Assembly (NCBI GenBank): GCA_036365145.1
Contig: JAEOAD010001365.1
Span: forward strand, 3,493,001 to 3,557,000
Source of the DNA: Orientallactaga sibirica
Lineage: Eukaryota > Chordata > Mammalia > Rodentia > Dipodidae
Reading direction: 5' to 3'
Length of the DNA: 64,000 bases
Shown here in pieces: positions 19,936 through 29,905 of this stretch. The position numbers and the translations under genes were made by a program. How positions within the stretch are numbered: the stretch's first letter is position 1; every line of letters starts with the position of its first letter. The notes below the pieces were generated by a model. It saw only the letters and a list, made by a program, of their open reading frames with translations, ran no database searches and was not told the origin of the DNA.

Positions 19936-20087
19936 TTTTTTTTTTTTTTTTGTGGTAGGGTCTCACTCTAGGCCAGGCTGACCTGGAATTCACTCTGTAG
20001 TCTCAGGCTGGCCTCGAACTCACAGTGATCCTCCTACCTCTGCCTCCCGAGGGCTGGGATTAAAGGCGTGCTCCACCATGCCCGGCT
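19936..20087 (-). mobile_element. B1 SINE, minus strand
   Basis: T run, 'GTGGTAGGGTCTCACTCTAG', 'GAACTCACAGTGATCCTCCT', 'GGATTAAAGGCGTGCTCCAC'. AAGATACTATTTTTT and AAGATACCATTTTTT on the two sides show it landed in the tail of the DIP-like SINE. Confidence 0.95.
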
Positions 20088-20547
20088 AAGATACCATTTT
20101 TTAAAGTAGAAAAATTTTGGCTCATAGTTTCAGAGGGCTCAGAGCAAGGTTACATTGATGCTCAGCCTGTGGTGAGGCAGAACATCATGGTGGCTGGAGC
20201 ATATGAAGCAGGAGGTTCTTCACCTCATGGTGGGCAGGAAGCAGAAAGCAAGAAAGGGACCAGACATAGAGTTAAACCTGAAAAGACTTATGCCCAGTGT
20301 CTGACTTCCCTCGCTGAGGTCCTACCTCCTAAAGTTTTCAAAACCTCTCAAAAGAGCACCACTGGCTGAGGACACATGGGCCTGTAGGGCACAGGTTGGG
20401 CTGTAGAGGTCTTTTCTCCCCACGGGACTGAGGGTTTCCACTAAGAAATCCCATGCCCAGGCTCATGCTCGCATCTAATTCCAGGACAACTTAAGCAACT
20501 TGTTTAGAAAATATTTTTAAATAAATACTTTTCAAAATGTTTACAGT

Positions 20548-20703
20548 AGCAGGGCGTGGTGGCGCACACCTTTAATCCCAGCATTCGGGAGGCAGAGGTA
20601 GGAGGATTGCCCTGAGTTTGAGGCCACCCTGAGACTGTAGTGAATTCTAGGTCAGCCTGAGCTAGAGTGAGACCCTACCTCAAAAAACAAACAAACAAAA
20701 AAA
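20548..20703 (+). mobile_element. B1 SINE, plus strand, at an L1 5' junction
   Basis: 'GCAGGGCGTGGTGGCGCACA' to a CAAACAAACAAAA tail, with target duplications GTTTACAGT at 20539-20547 and 20704-20712. The insertion lies almost exactly where the truncated L1 begins. Confidence 0.95.
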
Positions 20704-20987
20704 GTTTACAGTGAAATCAGTAGCTTTCCTATATACTAACACCAAGCAAGGTGAGGATGAAATCAGGGAATCTCTCCCCTTCACAATCAAGGAAATGAAA
20801 GAGCTATACAATGAAAACACTCAAGAGAGAAATTGCAGAAGACACTAGGAAATGTTAAGACATTCCATGTCCTTGGATTGGAAGAACCAATATTGTGAAA
20901 ATGTCAATTTTACTATAGGCAATCTACACATTTAATACAATCCCTATCAAAATCCCAATGGCATTCTTTACAGAAATAGAAACAAAC

Positions 20988-21238
20988 GGACTGGAGAAAC
21001 GGCTTAGTGGTTAAGGCGCCTGCTAAGAACACCTGTTTGATTCTCCAGGTCCCACATTTAGCCAGACACAAAGTGACGCAAGGGCACAATGCCACACTTA
21101 CCCACAAGGGGCACATGTGTCTGGAGTTCGTTCACAGCAGTTGAGAGGCTGCTGGCACACCCCTTCTCTATCTGTCTCTCTGACTCTCTTCAAAAAAAAA
21201 AAAAAAAAGAAAGAAAGAAAGAAAGAAAAGAAAAGAAA
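20988..21238 (+). mobile_element. DIP-like SINE variant, plus strand, 16-bp TSD
   Basis: 'GGACTGGAGAAACGGCTTAG' head and a variant body with 'GCCACACTTACCCACAAGGG' (a subfamily also seen at 27939, 41345 and 48351). Target duplications AGAAATAGAAACAAAC at 20972-20987 and 21239-21254. The tail has mutated to a GAAA-rich microsatellite. Confidence 0.95.
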
Positions 21239-21783
21239 AGAAATAGAAACAAACAATCGTAAAATTCATTTGGAAGTACCAAAAAAACCTCAAATGGCCA
21301 AAACATTTTTGAGCAACAAAAATAAGCTGGTAATATCACCACACCCAATTTTAAGCTATATTACAGAGCCATAGTAACAAGAACACCATGGTACCAGCAC
21401 AAAATCGGACATGTAAATCAATGGAACCGAACAGAGGACTAAGATACAAATTCGGGCAGCTACATCCATCTGATTTTTGACAAAAATGCCAAAAATATTC
21501 ATTTGAGAAAAGATAGTCTGTATAGCAAATGATGCTGGGAAAAATGGATATTTATATAGAAGGATGAAAATAGATCCTTATCTCTCTCCATGCACAAGAA
21601 TCAAGTCTAAGTGGATCAAAGACCTTAGTATCAGAACTGAAATGCTGAAACTGCTAGAGGAAAAAGTAGGGGAAACCCTTCAACATATTGACATAGGCAA
21701 AACCTTTCTGAATATAATGCCAATTGCTCAGGAAATAAAACCACTAATCAACCACTGGGACCTCATGAAATTACAAAGCTTTT

Positions 21784-22428
21784 TTTTTTTTTGGTGAACC
21801 AATGAACTTTTTTGGGGGCACATACAGAGCATATAGGAATGTGCAGACCCCAAAGCAGCCACTTTGATGGAGATTGGAGATTCACAGTGTCCCTTGCTGT
21901 ACAAAAGCTTTGTAATTTCATGAGGTCCCAGCGGTTGATCTGTGGATTTATTTTGTGAGCAACTGGGGTTATATTCAGAAAGTCTTTGCCAAGAAAATAC
22001 ATTGAAGGGTTTCTCCTACTTTTTCCTCTAGCAGTTTCAGAGTTTCAGGTCTGATATTGAGGTTGTCTTTGATCCATTTGGACTTAGTTCTTGTGTATGG
22101 AGAGAGATAAGGGTCTATTTTCATCCTTATACAGATACATATCCAGTTTTCCCAGCACTACTTGCTGAAGAGGCTGTCTTTTCTCCAATGAGTATTTTTG
22201 GCCTTTTTGTCAAAGATAAGTAGCTGTCATTTTTTTTTTTTTTTGAGGTAGGGTTTCATTCTAGCCCACACTGACCTGGAATTTACTATGTAGTCTCAGG
22301 GTAGCCTCGAACTCACAGAGATCCTCCTACATCTGCCTCCCAAGTTTTGGGATTAAAGGCGTGTGCCACCTGTAAGGTTCGGGAGTGAACACAACCACGC
22401 AAACCACTCTGAGGCAAAGAAGAAAGCT
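21784..22428 (-). mobile_element. Chimeric retrocopy (leader + B1 + L1 segment)
   Basis: On the minus strand it reads: a 57-base unknown leader (22372-22428) ending GAACCTTACA, then a B1, then L1 ORF2 sequence colinear with the host L1, then about 85 bases ending GTTCATTGGTTCACC and a poly(A). The host L1 sequence AAATTACAAAGCTTTT is duplicated at 21768-21783 and 22429-22444, so the whole unit integrated as one retrotransposed transcript. Confidence 0.7.
22231..22371 (-). mobile_element. B1 SINE, minus strand, inside the chimeric retrocopy
   Basis: T run, 'GAGGTAGGGTTTCATTCTAG', 'GAACTCACAGAGATCCTCCT', 'AAAGGCGTGTGCCACC'. The last few B1 bases (CGCCCGGC) are missing where the leader joins, so the B1 was probably part of the transcript. 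Confidence 0.88.
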
Positions 22429-22600
22429 AAATTACAAAGCTTTTGTACAGCAAAGGACTGTGAGTAGAACAAAGAGGCAACCTACAGAATGAGAGAAAAT
22501 CTTTGCCATTCATCTCACAGAGGATTAATATCCAGGATATACAAAGAACTCAGGAAACTAAATAATAATAAACCAAACAACCTAATTAAAAATGAGCTAT

Positions 22601-22780
22601 AAGATGGGTGTGATGGCACATACCTTTAATCCTAGCACTCAGGAGGCAGAGGTAGGAGGATTGCCGTGAGTTTGAGGCCACCCTGAGAATACATAATGAA
22701 TTCCACATCAGTCTGGGCTTGAGCGGGACCCTCCCTCGAAAAACCAACCAACCAAACAACCAACCAAACAAACAAATGGC
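22601..22780 (+). mobile_element. B1 SINE, plus strand
   Basis: 'GATGGGTGTGATGGCACATA', 'GAGGCAGAGGTAGGAGGATT', 'CACATCAGTCTGGGCTTGAG' and a long CCAA/CAAA tail. It splits the host L1 near 'AAAAATGAGCTA', which is partly duplicated after the tail. Confidence 0.92.
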
Positions 22781-22816
22781 TAATGGAAGTAAAAAAGAGA
22801 GTTCTCAAAAGAAGTA

Positions 22817-22829
22817 ATATATTTCATAT

Positions 22830-22864
<35 letters not shown>

Positions 22865-22867
22865 TTT

Positions 22868-22911
<44 letters not shown>

Positions 22912-23072
22912 GTAGAGAGAGAATGGGTGTGCCAGGGCCTCCAGCTGCTGTAAACGAACTCCAGATGCATGAGCCACCTTGTACATCTGGCTTATGTGGA
23001 TACTGGAGAAATGAACCCAGGTCCTTTGGCTTTGCAGGCAAATGCCTTAACCACTAAGCCATATCTCCAGTA
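22817..23072 (-). mobile_element. DIP-like SINE, minus strand, with long TTTA/GT/GA tail
   Basis: (TTTA)n at 22829-22866, (GT)n and (GA)n to 22914, then the minus-strand body and head ending at 23072. The L1 target CAAAAGAAG(T)AA recurs on the right side. Confidence 0.95.
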
Positions 23073-23298
23073 CAAAAGAAGAAATACAGATGGCATATAA
23101 ATATCTGAAAAATGTTCTACATCCTTAGCCATCAGGGAAATGCAAATTAAAACTACTTTGAGACTCCATCTCACTCCTGTCAGAATGGCTACCATCATGA
23201 AAACAAACAAGAATAAATGCTGGTGAGGATGTGGAAAAAGAGTAACCCTTTTACACTGTTGGTGGGAATGTAATCTGGCACAGCCATTTTGGAAATCA

Positions 23299-23655
23299 GT
23301 GTGGAGGCTTCTGAGACAGCTAAAAATAGATCTACCATATGACCCAGTTGTACAACTCTTAGGCATAGATCCTAAGGACTCGTTGCACTGCCTTAGAGAT
23401 ATTTGCTCAACCATGTTTATTGCCACTCTAGTCACAGTAGCTAGGAAATGGAACCAGCCTAAATATCCCTCAACTAATGAATGGATAACAAAGATGTGGT
23501 ACATTTATGTAATGGAGTTCTATTCAGCTGTAAAGAAAAATGAAATTATGAAATTTGCAGGGAAATGGATGGATCTGGAAAGGATTATACTTAGTGAGGT
23601 AACACAGGCTCAGAAAGCCAAACACTGCATGTTCTCTCTCATATGTGGATCTTAG
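23299..23655 (+). pseudogene. L1 ORF2 C-terminal fragment
   Basis: A 118-codon frame encodes the canonical C-terminal end of L1 ORF2p, including LPYDPVVQLLGIDPKDS, WNQPKYPSTNEWITKMWYIY and MEFYSAVKKNEIMKFAGKWM. The endonuclease and reverse-transcriptase domains are absent or broken upstream, so this is a remnant. Homology is family-level and unmistakable. Confidence 0.93.
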
Positions 23656-24945
23656 CTACATATGTTTGGACTTGTATGTGAGCTGGAGTAAAAATCAGTA
23701 GCACAGGCCAGTAAGCTAGAAAGGGGCTATAAGAGAAGGAGGAGAGGGGGCACTTAAGGGGACTGCATGTAAATAGATGAACAAATTACTGGGGGTGCAA
23801 CGGCCTAAGTGAGGCCGTGAGAAGAGGTTGAGTCAAAGAAGGGTGGGGTAGGGTTAATCAAAATTCAAGATGTTGTGAATAAGCCATACAGAAACCTACT
23901 TTTCTGGACAATGGAACACTCAGAAGCCATAGATTGTTACTAGAAAAATTTCAGTGCCAGGGATGGGATACCTTCCAGAGAGTTGTTGGCCAAGGTGGTC
24001 CCTGGTGCCCCCCAAATATTACAGACCATTGCCAAGGCTCTTGGTTTCCCACCAGAAATAGATGATAAGACCTTATTGCTGAAGACTCCACATGCCTGGG
24101 CTACAAGGTCACTGAGAAATCAAGCTGAAGCTGAGCTGAAAACCTCTTCCCTGTCAACCAGCTGACATACAGCTGGAAAATGCTGCACTGCATGCAACCC
24201 TATGGGAGACAGAAGCCATCAGTGGTGAAAACAGTGGACACTGGAAGCCGCAAGTTTGCCCAGTGATGGAACGGGTGCAACAGTGTCATGTCTGTTTGGG
24301 GGAAGCTCACTGCTCTCTGATTGGACTGGAGGCTGCTCCACAGGAGGGAATACATGCCTGGTACTGAAAAGCTAATAAAAAGCCTATGGCAGGGGAGGTC
24401 ATGAGCCTTAAGAGTGTAATGCCTGCTCTTGTCTGGCTAAATGCTTATATTATGCCCACCAAACTGCCCTGTGAGCACTTTACTTAATATTCATACCCAT
24501 ATATTAATGTTACTCTCACTTTGGGTTAGAGAAGCTTCTCTTTTAAGATGATGGTTTCCACTGGGATGACCCAAGATGCACCCTAGTGCTGAGAAGTGAC
24601 AGAGGAGTTTTCCATGCTGAAACATCTCTATCAAACCTTCCAAGGCTCAGGGTCCATTGAAGAAGAGGTGGCAGAAAGAATGTAAGAGCCAAAGGAGGGG
24701 TAGGACTGCTTACAATACAATCGTCCATACAGAAATTGGCCTCAACATCCATGACCTTACAGTGCCTAGCACAACCTTCACAAGACCCTCATAATAGGAG
24801 GAAAAGATGATGACATCAAATTAAAAGAGAGACTAATGGAGAGAAGGAGAGGATATGATGGAGAGTGGATTTGTGAGTGGGGGAGGGGAGGGGATTTTCA
24901 TGGTTGATTGTAATTGTCAATAAAAAAAAAGTTTAAAAAATGTTT

Positions 24946-25015
24946 GTGGCATCGAGGATGGACCCTAGGGCCTTGTGTATGGTCTACCATTGAACTATCT
25001 CTCCAGCACCAAGTT
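24946..25015 (-). mobile_element. ID-type SINE, minus strand (old)
   Basis: Complement of an ID element: 'GGTCTACCATTGAACTATCT' (A-box side) preceded by 'GGACCCTAGGGCCTTGTGTA'. It sits directly after the L1 tail. Confidence 0.7.
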
Positions 25016-25032
25016 TCTCTTAAAGAGTAGTA

Positions 25033-25180
25033 CATGCAAGCCAGATGCAGTGGTGCATGCCCATAATCCCAGCACTCAGGAGACCGAGACAGGAGGATCA
25101 AGAGTTTGAGACCAGCCTGAGCATCACAGTGAGTGTGAGGGCCAGCTGGGGCCGCAGAGTGAGAGCCTGTCTCAAACAAA
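25033..25180 (+). mobile_element. B1 SINE, plus strand (old)
   Basis: 'CCAGATGCAGTGGTGCATGC', 'GAGACCGAGACAGGAGGATC', 'GAGAGCCTGTCTCAAACAAA'. It is diverged from the young local B1. Confidence 0.85.
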
Positions 25181-25226
25181 CGAGCAAAGCAATCCACCAA
25201 AAATGTGCTGCATAAAGACATATGAA

Positions 25227-25372
25227 GCCGGGCGTGGTGGTGCCCGCCTTTAATCCCAGCACTCGAGAGGCAGAGGTAGGAGGATCACCATGAGTTCAAA
25301 GACACCCTGAGAATACACAGTGAATTTCAGGTCAGCCTGGGCTACAGCAAGATTCTACCTCAAAAGAAGAAG
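25227..25372 (+). mobile_element. B1 SINE, plus strand
   Basis: 'GCCGGGCGTGGTGGTGCCCG', 'GAGGCAGAGGTAGGAGGATC', 'GTCAGCCTGGGCTACAGCAA' and a GAA-rich tail. Confidence 0.95.
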
Positions 25373-25378
25373 AAGAAG

Positions 25379-25618
25379 GGGCTGGAGAAATGGCTTAGCG
25401 GTTAAGGTGTATGCCTGTGAAGCCTAAGGATACAGGTTCGATTCTCCAGGTCCCACGTAAGCCAGATGCACATGGTGGCGCATGCATCTGGAGTTTGTTT
25501 GCAGTGGCTGGAAGCCCTGGCACACCCCTTCTCTCTCTATCTCTCTCTCTCTCTCTCCCTCTCTCTCTCTGTCTCTAATAAATAAATAAATAAAAATAAA
25601 TAAATCTTTTTAAAAAAA
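25379..25618 (+). mobile_element. DIP-like SINE, plus strand
   Basis: Full-length: 'GGGGCTGGAGAAATGGCTTA' head, 'GGTTCGATTCTCCAGGTCCC' B box, 'GTAAGCCAGATGCACATGGT', long (TC)n, and (AATAA)n tail. It is a continuous run with the preceding B1. Confidence 0.96.
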
Positions 25619-25659
25619 AAGAAGGAGGAGGAGGAGGAGAAAAAGAAAGAAAAGCATCG

Positions 25660-25922
25660 GTATTCCTTTGTTCGGCCCTGCTTCTGCAAGTTGCTCTACC
25701 ATAGCAGCGTGGGTCACCATGGCCCCCCGTGTGGCTTGTTTGGTTCTCTGTGGTGTCACATTTTCCACGGAGACCTTAGAGCCTTTGACCACCTCTTTTG
25801 AGAGACATGCAGAGACCATGCTGGCAACAATGAGAGATCTTATTTTCAACTCTTACCCGTAACCAGGGAGTACTAGAAAAGATCAAAGATAGTATTGCAG
25901 AAATCAGGAAGCAAATGTGAAC
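25660..25922 (+). pseudogene. Possible coding-like remnant, unidentified
   Basis: A plus-strand frame ending at 25862 (central residues LEPLTTSFERHAETMLATMR) continues after a +1 shift as helical, charge-rich LTRNQGVLEKIKDSIAEIRK before TGA at about 25920. It looks like a decayed processed pseudogene of a coiled-coil protein, but I do not recognise the parent. An open minus-strand frame makes chance a fair alternative. Confidence 0.25.
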
Positions 25923-27714
25923 ACTTGCATACGTTTTGGGACAGATGAAATCCCATTCAAGAAGAAAGTAGATACACAGTTAGACGCACATTCATCCACA
26001 ATTGTTAAGTACCGTGCTGGTCTCCTGCCGTGAACGGAGGCACGAAGTAAATGCATTCAATCTTATTGTCTAGTTAGTAACTAGGTCCAAGCACGCAGGG
26101 TGACAAACAGCAGTGTAACATGCAATGAACAGCCAGCAAACAGGTTTGGTTATTTGTGTGTGATAAGATGCTCGGGTGGAGGAAGACAAAGGGCCACTCA
26201 ACCATGGTGGAAGGGAGGGACGGGGAGAGAAGGGTCCTTGCGTCAATGACTTCTGGGGAGTGGGTGACATCAGAGTGGGACTGTAGGGTTAACCTTTCAC
26301 TGCCTGTCAACACTCCATCTCCTGGGAGTAAGGAGACTCAGCACAGGCCTTAAATAGTTCTGGCTTGGAGCAAGAAGGGAAAGAGATGCGGTGGTTGAAA
26401 CCAATAGCTGAAATGAGTCTCTAAATCTTCATGAACTTACTTGCTCACTCTCCCTCTGTTTCCACAGATGGAAATGAAGCCATGTGTCAAACCAACCCTA
26501 CAACTTTCCGTGGTCAATGGGTTTCTGCAAGAGGGCAAGGCTGGGGCCGCAAGTGCTGCCTGATCTCCATGGACAGCTGCCTGAACCAGGGAGCCCGTCT
26601 GGAAGGCAGAGGCAACAGAGACCTCACAGCCTTAATGAATCCTGGCAATTTCCTCACCTCCCACCATCTCCCCCTCTAGCCAGGAAACAGTCTGTGCACT
26701 TGTTAAAGAACTTGCATGCGCCATCTCTGCAAATGTCAAAAGAGAACTAATATTTATAGCAGAATAATAGCACACGAGCTCCTTACTGGCTTTCTGCTTC
26801 ATTTAGAGTCAATTACTCTTTGCTTCTAAGAGGACTGCAGCTTTGAAGCAATATGGGAATGTGTTTAATTAATCCTGCTCTACCCAGGGCCACCTGCTTT
26901 GTGGCATTTTGCCAAACGCCCAGGGACAGGGGCTCTGAGTGACGGCGGGTTCACGACTCCACGCGCTTCTGTGATTGTTCCATTTCCCTAATTGATGATT
27001 CGGTGCAAGGCAGACATCGGATCCTGCAACACTCTTTCTAGGCAAACACTTGCAGGGTCTTTTAACTTGCTCGGCCCATGAACCTGTGCCCTCACAAGGC
27101 TGACAGTGAATGGGGCGGGGGTGGGGGAGTCAGAGAATCTCTAAATCAGCCCTCAGAAGTCTGAGGCACTCAGAGACGTGATCTATTCATCCAGCAGGTC
27201 GTTCTAGCTGCGTGTCATAGCCTCATCAAGGATGGGGAAAGGGTAATTGGATTTAAATGTCAAGATGTTCCCAGTGTAGGATGGAAGGCACATATCTATT
27301 TTCTGAGCTACTCTTTTGAGGGGGTCTTATGATAATGAAAACTTAAAACCACTTGTTGCCGAAGAGAAAGGAGAAATTCCAGAGGTCTTGAAGACAAATG
27401 CCGACTCACAGCCCCAGGGCAGGAGCATCAGGCACAGAGGCCACACAACAAGGGGTTGGAGGAAGAGGAGGGAGCCCAGAGCTTGGCAAGGAGAGCCAGC
27501 TAGGCATGGACGAGCTGAAGAAGGGCCAGGGAGAGCCCGAAGGAAGAGTTGGCTCAGACACCCATCCTGGGAAGACGGCCACACTTCACAGAACAGTGTG
27601 ACGAGCCTTGCAATCCTTAGGAATGAATTCCTTTCTGGGAGATCTGTCTTGGGCTTTTTTTTTTTTTTTTTCATTTAGAAAAAGCTGACTGAAAAAAAAA
27701 AGAAAAGCCAAAGC
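25923..27714. other. Unique non-coding DNA
   Basis: No recognised repeat. The span 26431-26750 is open in two plus-strand frames, and a pyrimidine tract plus CAG precedes it, but no known protein appears. The block at 26750-27015 is listed as a candidate regulatory element. Poly-T at 27655-27671 and A-run near 27690 may mark a tiny inverted retroposon remnant (AAAGCTGACTG occurs on both sides). Confidence 0.45.
26750..27015. promoter_or_regulatory. Candidate conserved enhancer-like element
   Basis: Repeat-free, with a clustered set of TAAT/ATTA and related sites: 'TAGAGTCAATTACTCTTTGC', 'GTGTTTAATTAATCCTGC', 'CCCTAATTGATGATTCGG'. It also has CAGCTTTGAAG and CCACCTGC (E-box) motifs. CpGs are retained in 'CACGACTCCACGCGC'. 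Developmental enhancer character is inferred from motifs only. Confidence 0.38.
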
Positions 27715-27738
27715 TGACTGTATCGGATGTGATATCCT

Positions 27739-27761
27739 GCCCCTCCCCCTCCCCCTCCCCT
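27739..27761 (-). other. C-rich run, minus-strand G-quadruplex motif
   Basis: Four C runs of four or five with single-T loops on the plus strand, hence a G4 motif on the minus strand and an i-motif candidate on the plus. It lies within the MaLR LTR. Confidence 0.75.
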
Positions 27762-27938
27762 CATAGGCTCATATGCTTGAACACTTGGTCTCCACCCATG
27801 GTTGCGCTGTTTTGGGAGGTTGTAGAACCTTTAGGGAGGCATGGCTGACATGAGTGGGTTACTGGGGGACAGCTTTTGAGGGTGATAGCCTAGCCCCACA
27901 TTCCTCTTCTTTTTCCAGTTCTGTCAAGATGTGAGGAG

Positions 27939-28183
27939 TGAGGCTGGAGAGATGGCTTAGTGGTTAAGGTCACCTGCCTGCCAAGCCTAAGGATGCCTGT
28001 TCAATTCTCCAGGTCCCACATTTAGCCAGACACAAAGTGATGCAAGGGTGCAATGCAGCACTTGCCCACAAGGGGGCACAAGTGTCTGGAGTTTGTTCAC
28101 AGCTGCTGAGGTTGCTGGCACGCCCATTCTCTGTCTGCCTCTTCCTCTCTGTCTCTCAAAAAAAAAAAAAAAAAAAAAAAACA
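27939..28183 (+). mobile_element. DIP-like SINE variant, plus strand, 13-bp TSD
   Basis: 'GAGGCTGGAGAGATGGCTTA' head and the 'CCCACAAGGGGGCACAAGTG' variant body, (TC)n and a long A run. Target duplications AAGATGTGAGGAG at 27926-27938 and 28184-28196 date it after the host LTR. Confidence 0.96.
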
Positions 28184-28487
28184 AAGATGTGAGGAGCGGG
28201 GCTACAAGCTCTAGCTGCCATGCCATCCCTCCATGATGGACAGATGTCCTCTGAGCCATGAGCTTGGACCAGTCCTTGTTTTCTTCCGTCGTTTCAGTCA
28301 AGCATCTTGTCACAGTGATGAGAAGAGTACCTAGTTCCAAGGACCTAACTGGGAGCATGGGAAGTGACCTCTGTCCTCTTTTGTCTCAACTCTTAACCAT
28401 ACCCGCCCACTGGTCACCAGGGAAGCAGACTTCCTCTGCTGGGGACAGCTCTGAATGCCTGACTGACTCAGTGGCTTTGCACTTGAC

Positions 28488-28590
28488 TTTTCACTATGTA
28501 GTCTCAGGATGGCCTCAAACTCATGATGATCCTCCTACCTCTGCCTCCAAGTGCTGAGATTAAAGGTGTGTGCCATCGCACCTGGCTCTA
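28488..28590 (-). mobile_element. B1 fragment, minus strand
   Basis: 'CACTATGTAGTCTCAGGATG' to 'TAAAGGTGTGTGCCATCGCA'. The tail side is missing. Confidence 0.88.
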
Positions 28591-28593
28591 CAT

Positions 28594-28864
28594 TCTTTTT
28601 TTTTTTTTTTTTTTTTTTAAGAGAAAGACAGAGCAAGAGGATTAAAAAAAAAAAGAATAAAAAAGAGATAAAGAGAGAATTGGCATGCAAGGGTCTCCAT
28701 CCACTGCAGTCAGACTCCAGACACTTGTGCCACCTTGTGCGCAGGCATGACCTTTATGCTTGGGTCACCTTGTGCGTCTGGCTTACGTGGGACCTGGGGA
28801 GTCAAACATGGATTTTTAGGCTTCACAAACAAGGGCCTTGCTGGCTAAGCCATCTCTCCAGCCC
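28594..28864 (-). mobile_element. DIP-like SINE, minus strand, with duplicated body
   Basis: T run, GA-rich stretch, 'GCAAGGGTCTCCATCCACTG', two 'CACCTTGTGCG' blocks and the minus-strand head ending 'AGCCATCTCTCCAGCC'. The double CACCTTGTGC feature is shared with the copies at 6500 and 33860. Confidence 0.92.
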
Positions 28865-29155
28865 ACCACACATTCTTTGATGGACTACATTCTAAATGGC
28901 CACAGACCCCAAACTTCCACAACTTGGGGTAGAAATGGGGAAGATGGCCAGGGTGTGTGCTGGTGCTACAGAATCTTTGCAAGGACAGGAGGGGAGTGTG
29001 CACAGGCTATTTCCCAGCTGCCCCAAGGGCATGGGACAACTGAATGGGCAACCACCCCAGTTGGTGTGCATCTAGTCTGAGCTTCAGTGGACATCTAGAA
29101 TTCCTTAGGGGGACTCCTGAGGCCACCTCTCTACAGGGAGGCCAGAGCTAGCTGA
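28865..29155. other. Unique non-coding DNA
   Basis: Short unique interval between a SINE and an L1 3' fragment. Nothing recognised. Confidence 0.5.
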
Positions 29156-29905
29156 AGAAAACAGTGGACACTGGAAACCTCAAGTTTGGCCAGACAGGCC
29201 AAATGACTGCATAGGTGCAATAGTGGCATGTCTGCTCTTGAGGAAACTAACTGCTCCCTAATTGGACTGAAGGCCCTCTCTATGGGAGGGAATACATGCC
29301 TGGTACTGAAAAACCTAATCAAAATTCTATGGCAGGGGAGGTCATGAGCCTTAGGAGTATAAAGCCTGCTCTTATCTGGCTAAATGTATATTTTATTCCC
29401 ACTAAACTGCCCTGAAAGCACTACACTTAATGTTCATATTCACATATTAATGCTACTTTCACTTCTGGTTAGAGCAGCTTCTATTTTCAGATGGCAATGA
29501 CCACTGGGATCACCCAAAAGGCAACATAGTGCTGAGAAGAAGGGACGGAGGAGTGCCCAGCACTGAAACATCTCTGTCACACCCTCCAAGGCTCAGGGTC
29601 CATTGCAGAAGAGGGGGCAGAAAGAATGTAAGAGCCAAAGGAAGGGTACGACTCCTTACAATGCAACTGTCCAGAAAGAAATTGGCCTCAATATCCATGA
29701 CCTTACAGTGCCTAGCAATACCTTCGCAAGACCCTCATAATAGAAGAAAAAGATGATGACATCAAATTAAAAGAGAGACTAATGAAGAGAGGGAGGGGAT
29801 ATGATGGAGAGTGGAGTTCTGAAGGGGAATGGGGTAGGGGAGGGAAATATCATGGTTTATTGTCTGTAAATATAGAAGTTGTCAATAAAAATTAATTAAT
29901 TAATT
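29156..29905 (+). mobile_element. LINE-1 3'UTR fragment, plus strand
   Basis: Colinear with the 3'UTRs at about 24225-24930 and 58720-59545: 'AAAACAGTGGACACTGGAAA', 'GGAATACATGCCTGGTACTG', 'GCTCAGGGTCCATTGCAGAA', 'AAAGATGATGACATCAAATT', ending GTCAATAAAAATTAATTAAT. It contains no ORF2, so it is an extreme 5' truncation. Confidence 0.93.

Larger units (their letters stand above)
19716..20410 (-). mobile_element. MaLR-type LTR, minus strand, SINE-interrupted
   Basis: Minus-orientation MaLR order: 'GCTTTTGTGTTGCTCTGATA' at the left, then after two SINEs 'TTTTGGCTCATAGTTTCAGA', 'AACATCATGGTGGCTGGAGC' and 'GAGGTCCTACCTCCTAAAGT'. The family is clear; the subfamily (ORR1 or MT) is not. Confidence 0.6.
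20713..24943 (+). mobile_element. 5'-truncated LINE-1, multiply interrupted
   Basis: ORF2 sequence starts in the reverse-transcriptase region ('GAAATCAGTAGCTTTCCTAT'), runs through the C-terminal domain (stop near 23655) and a rodent-type 3'UTR, and ends GTCAATAAAAAAAAAG near 24930. Later insertions split it: SINEs at 20988, 22601 and 22817, and a chimeric retrocopy at 21784-22428. Frame breaks and stops rule out activity. Confidence 0.93.
27715..28338 (+). mobile_element. ORR1-like MaLR LTR, split by a SINE
   Basis: Left part 'CTCATAGGCTCATATGCTTG' ... 'GTTTTGGGAGGTTGTAGAAC' ends at 27938. The right part resumes after the SINE ('GCCATGCCATCCCTCCATGA') and ends 'TTGTCACAGTGATGAGAAGA' near 28326. 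A (CCCCCT)n run at 27739-27761 lies near its 5' end. Confidence 0.75.

Noticed and set aside
20713..24943. Two separate L1 insertions with a twin-priming inversion
   Set aside because: The + strand L1 is continuous across the inverted piece and a 16-bp target duplication flanks it, so a later independent insertion explains it better.
26431..26750. A possible exon after a pyrimidine tract and CAG
   Set aside because: Two plus-strand frames are open at once, no donor site in a sensible frame is evident, and the peptide resembles nothing known.
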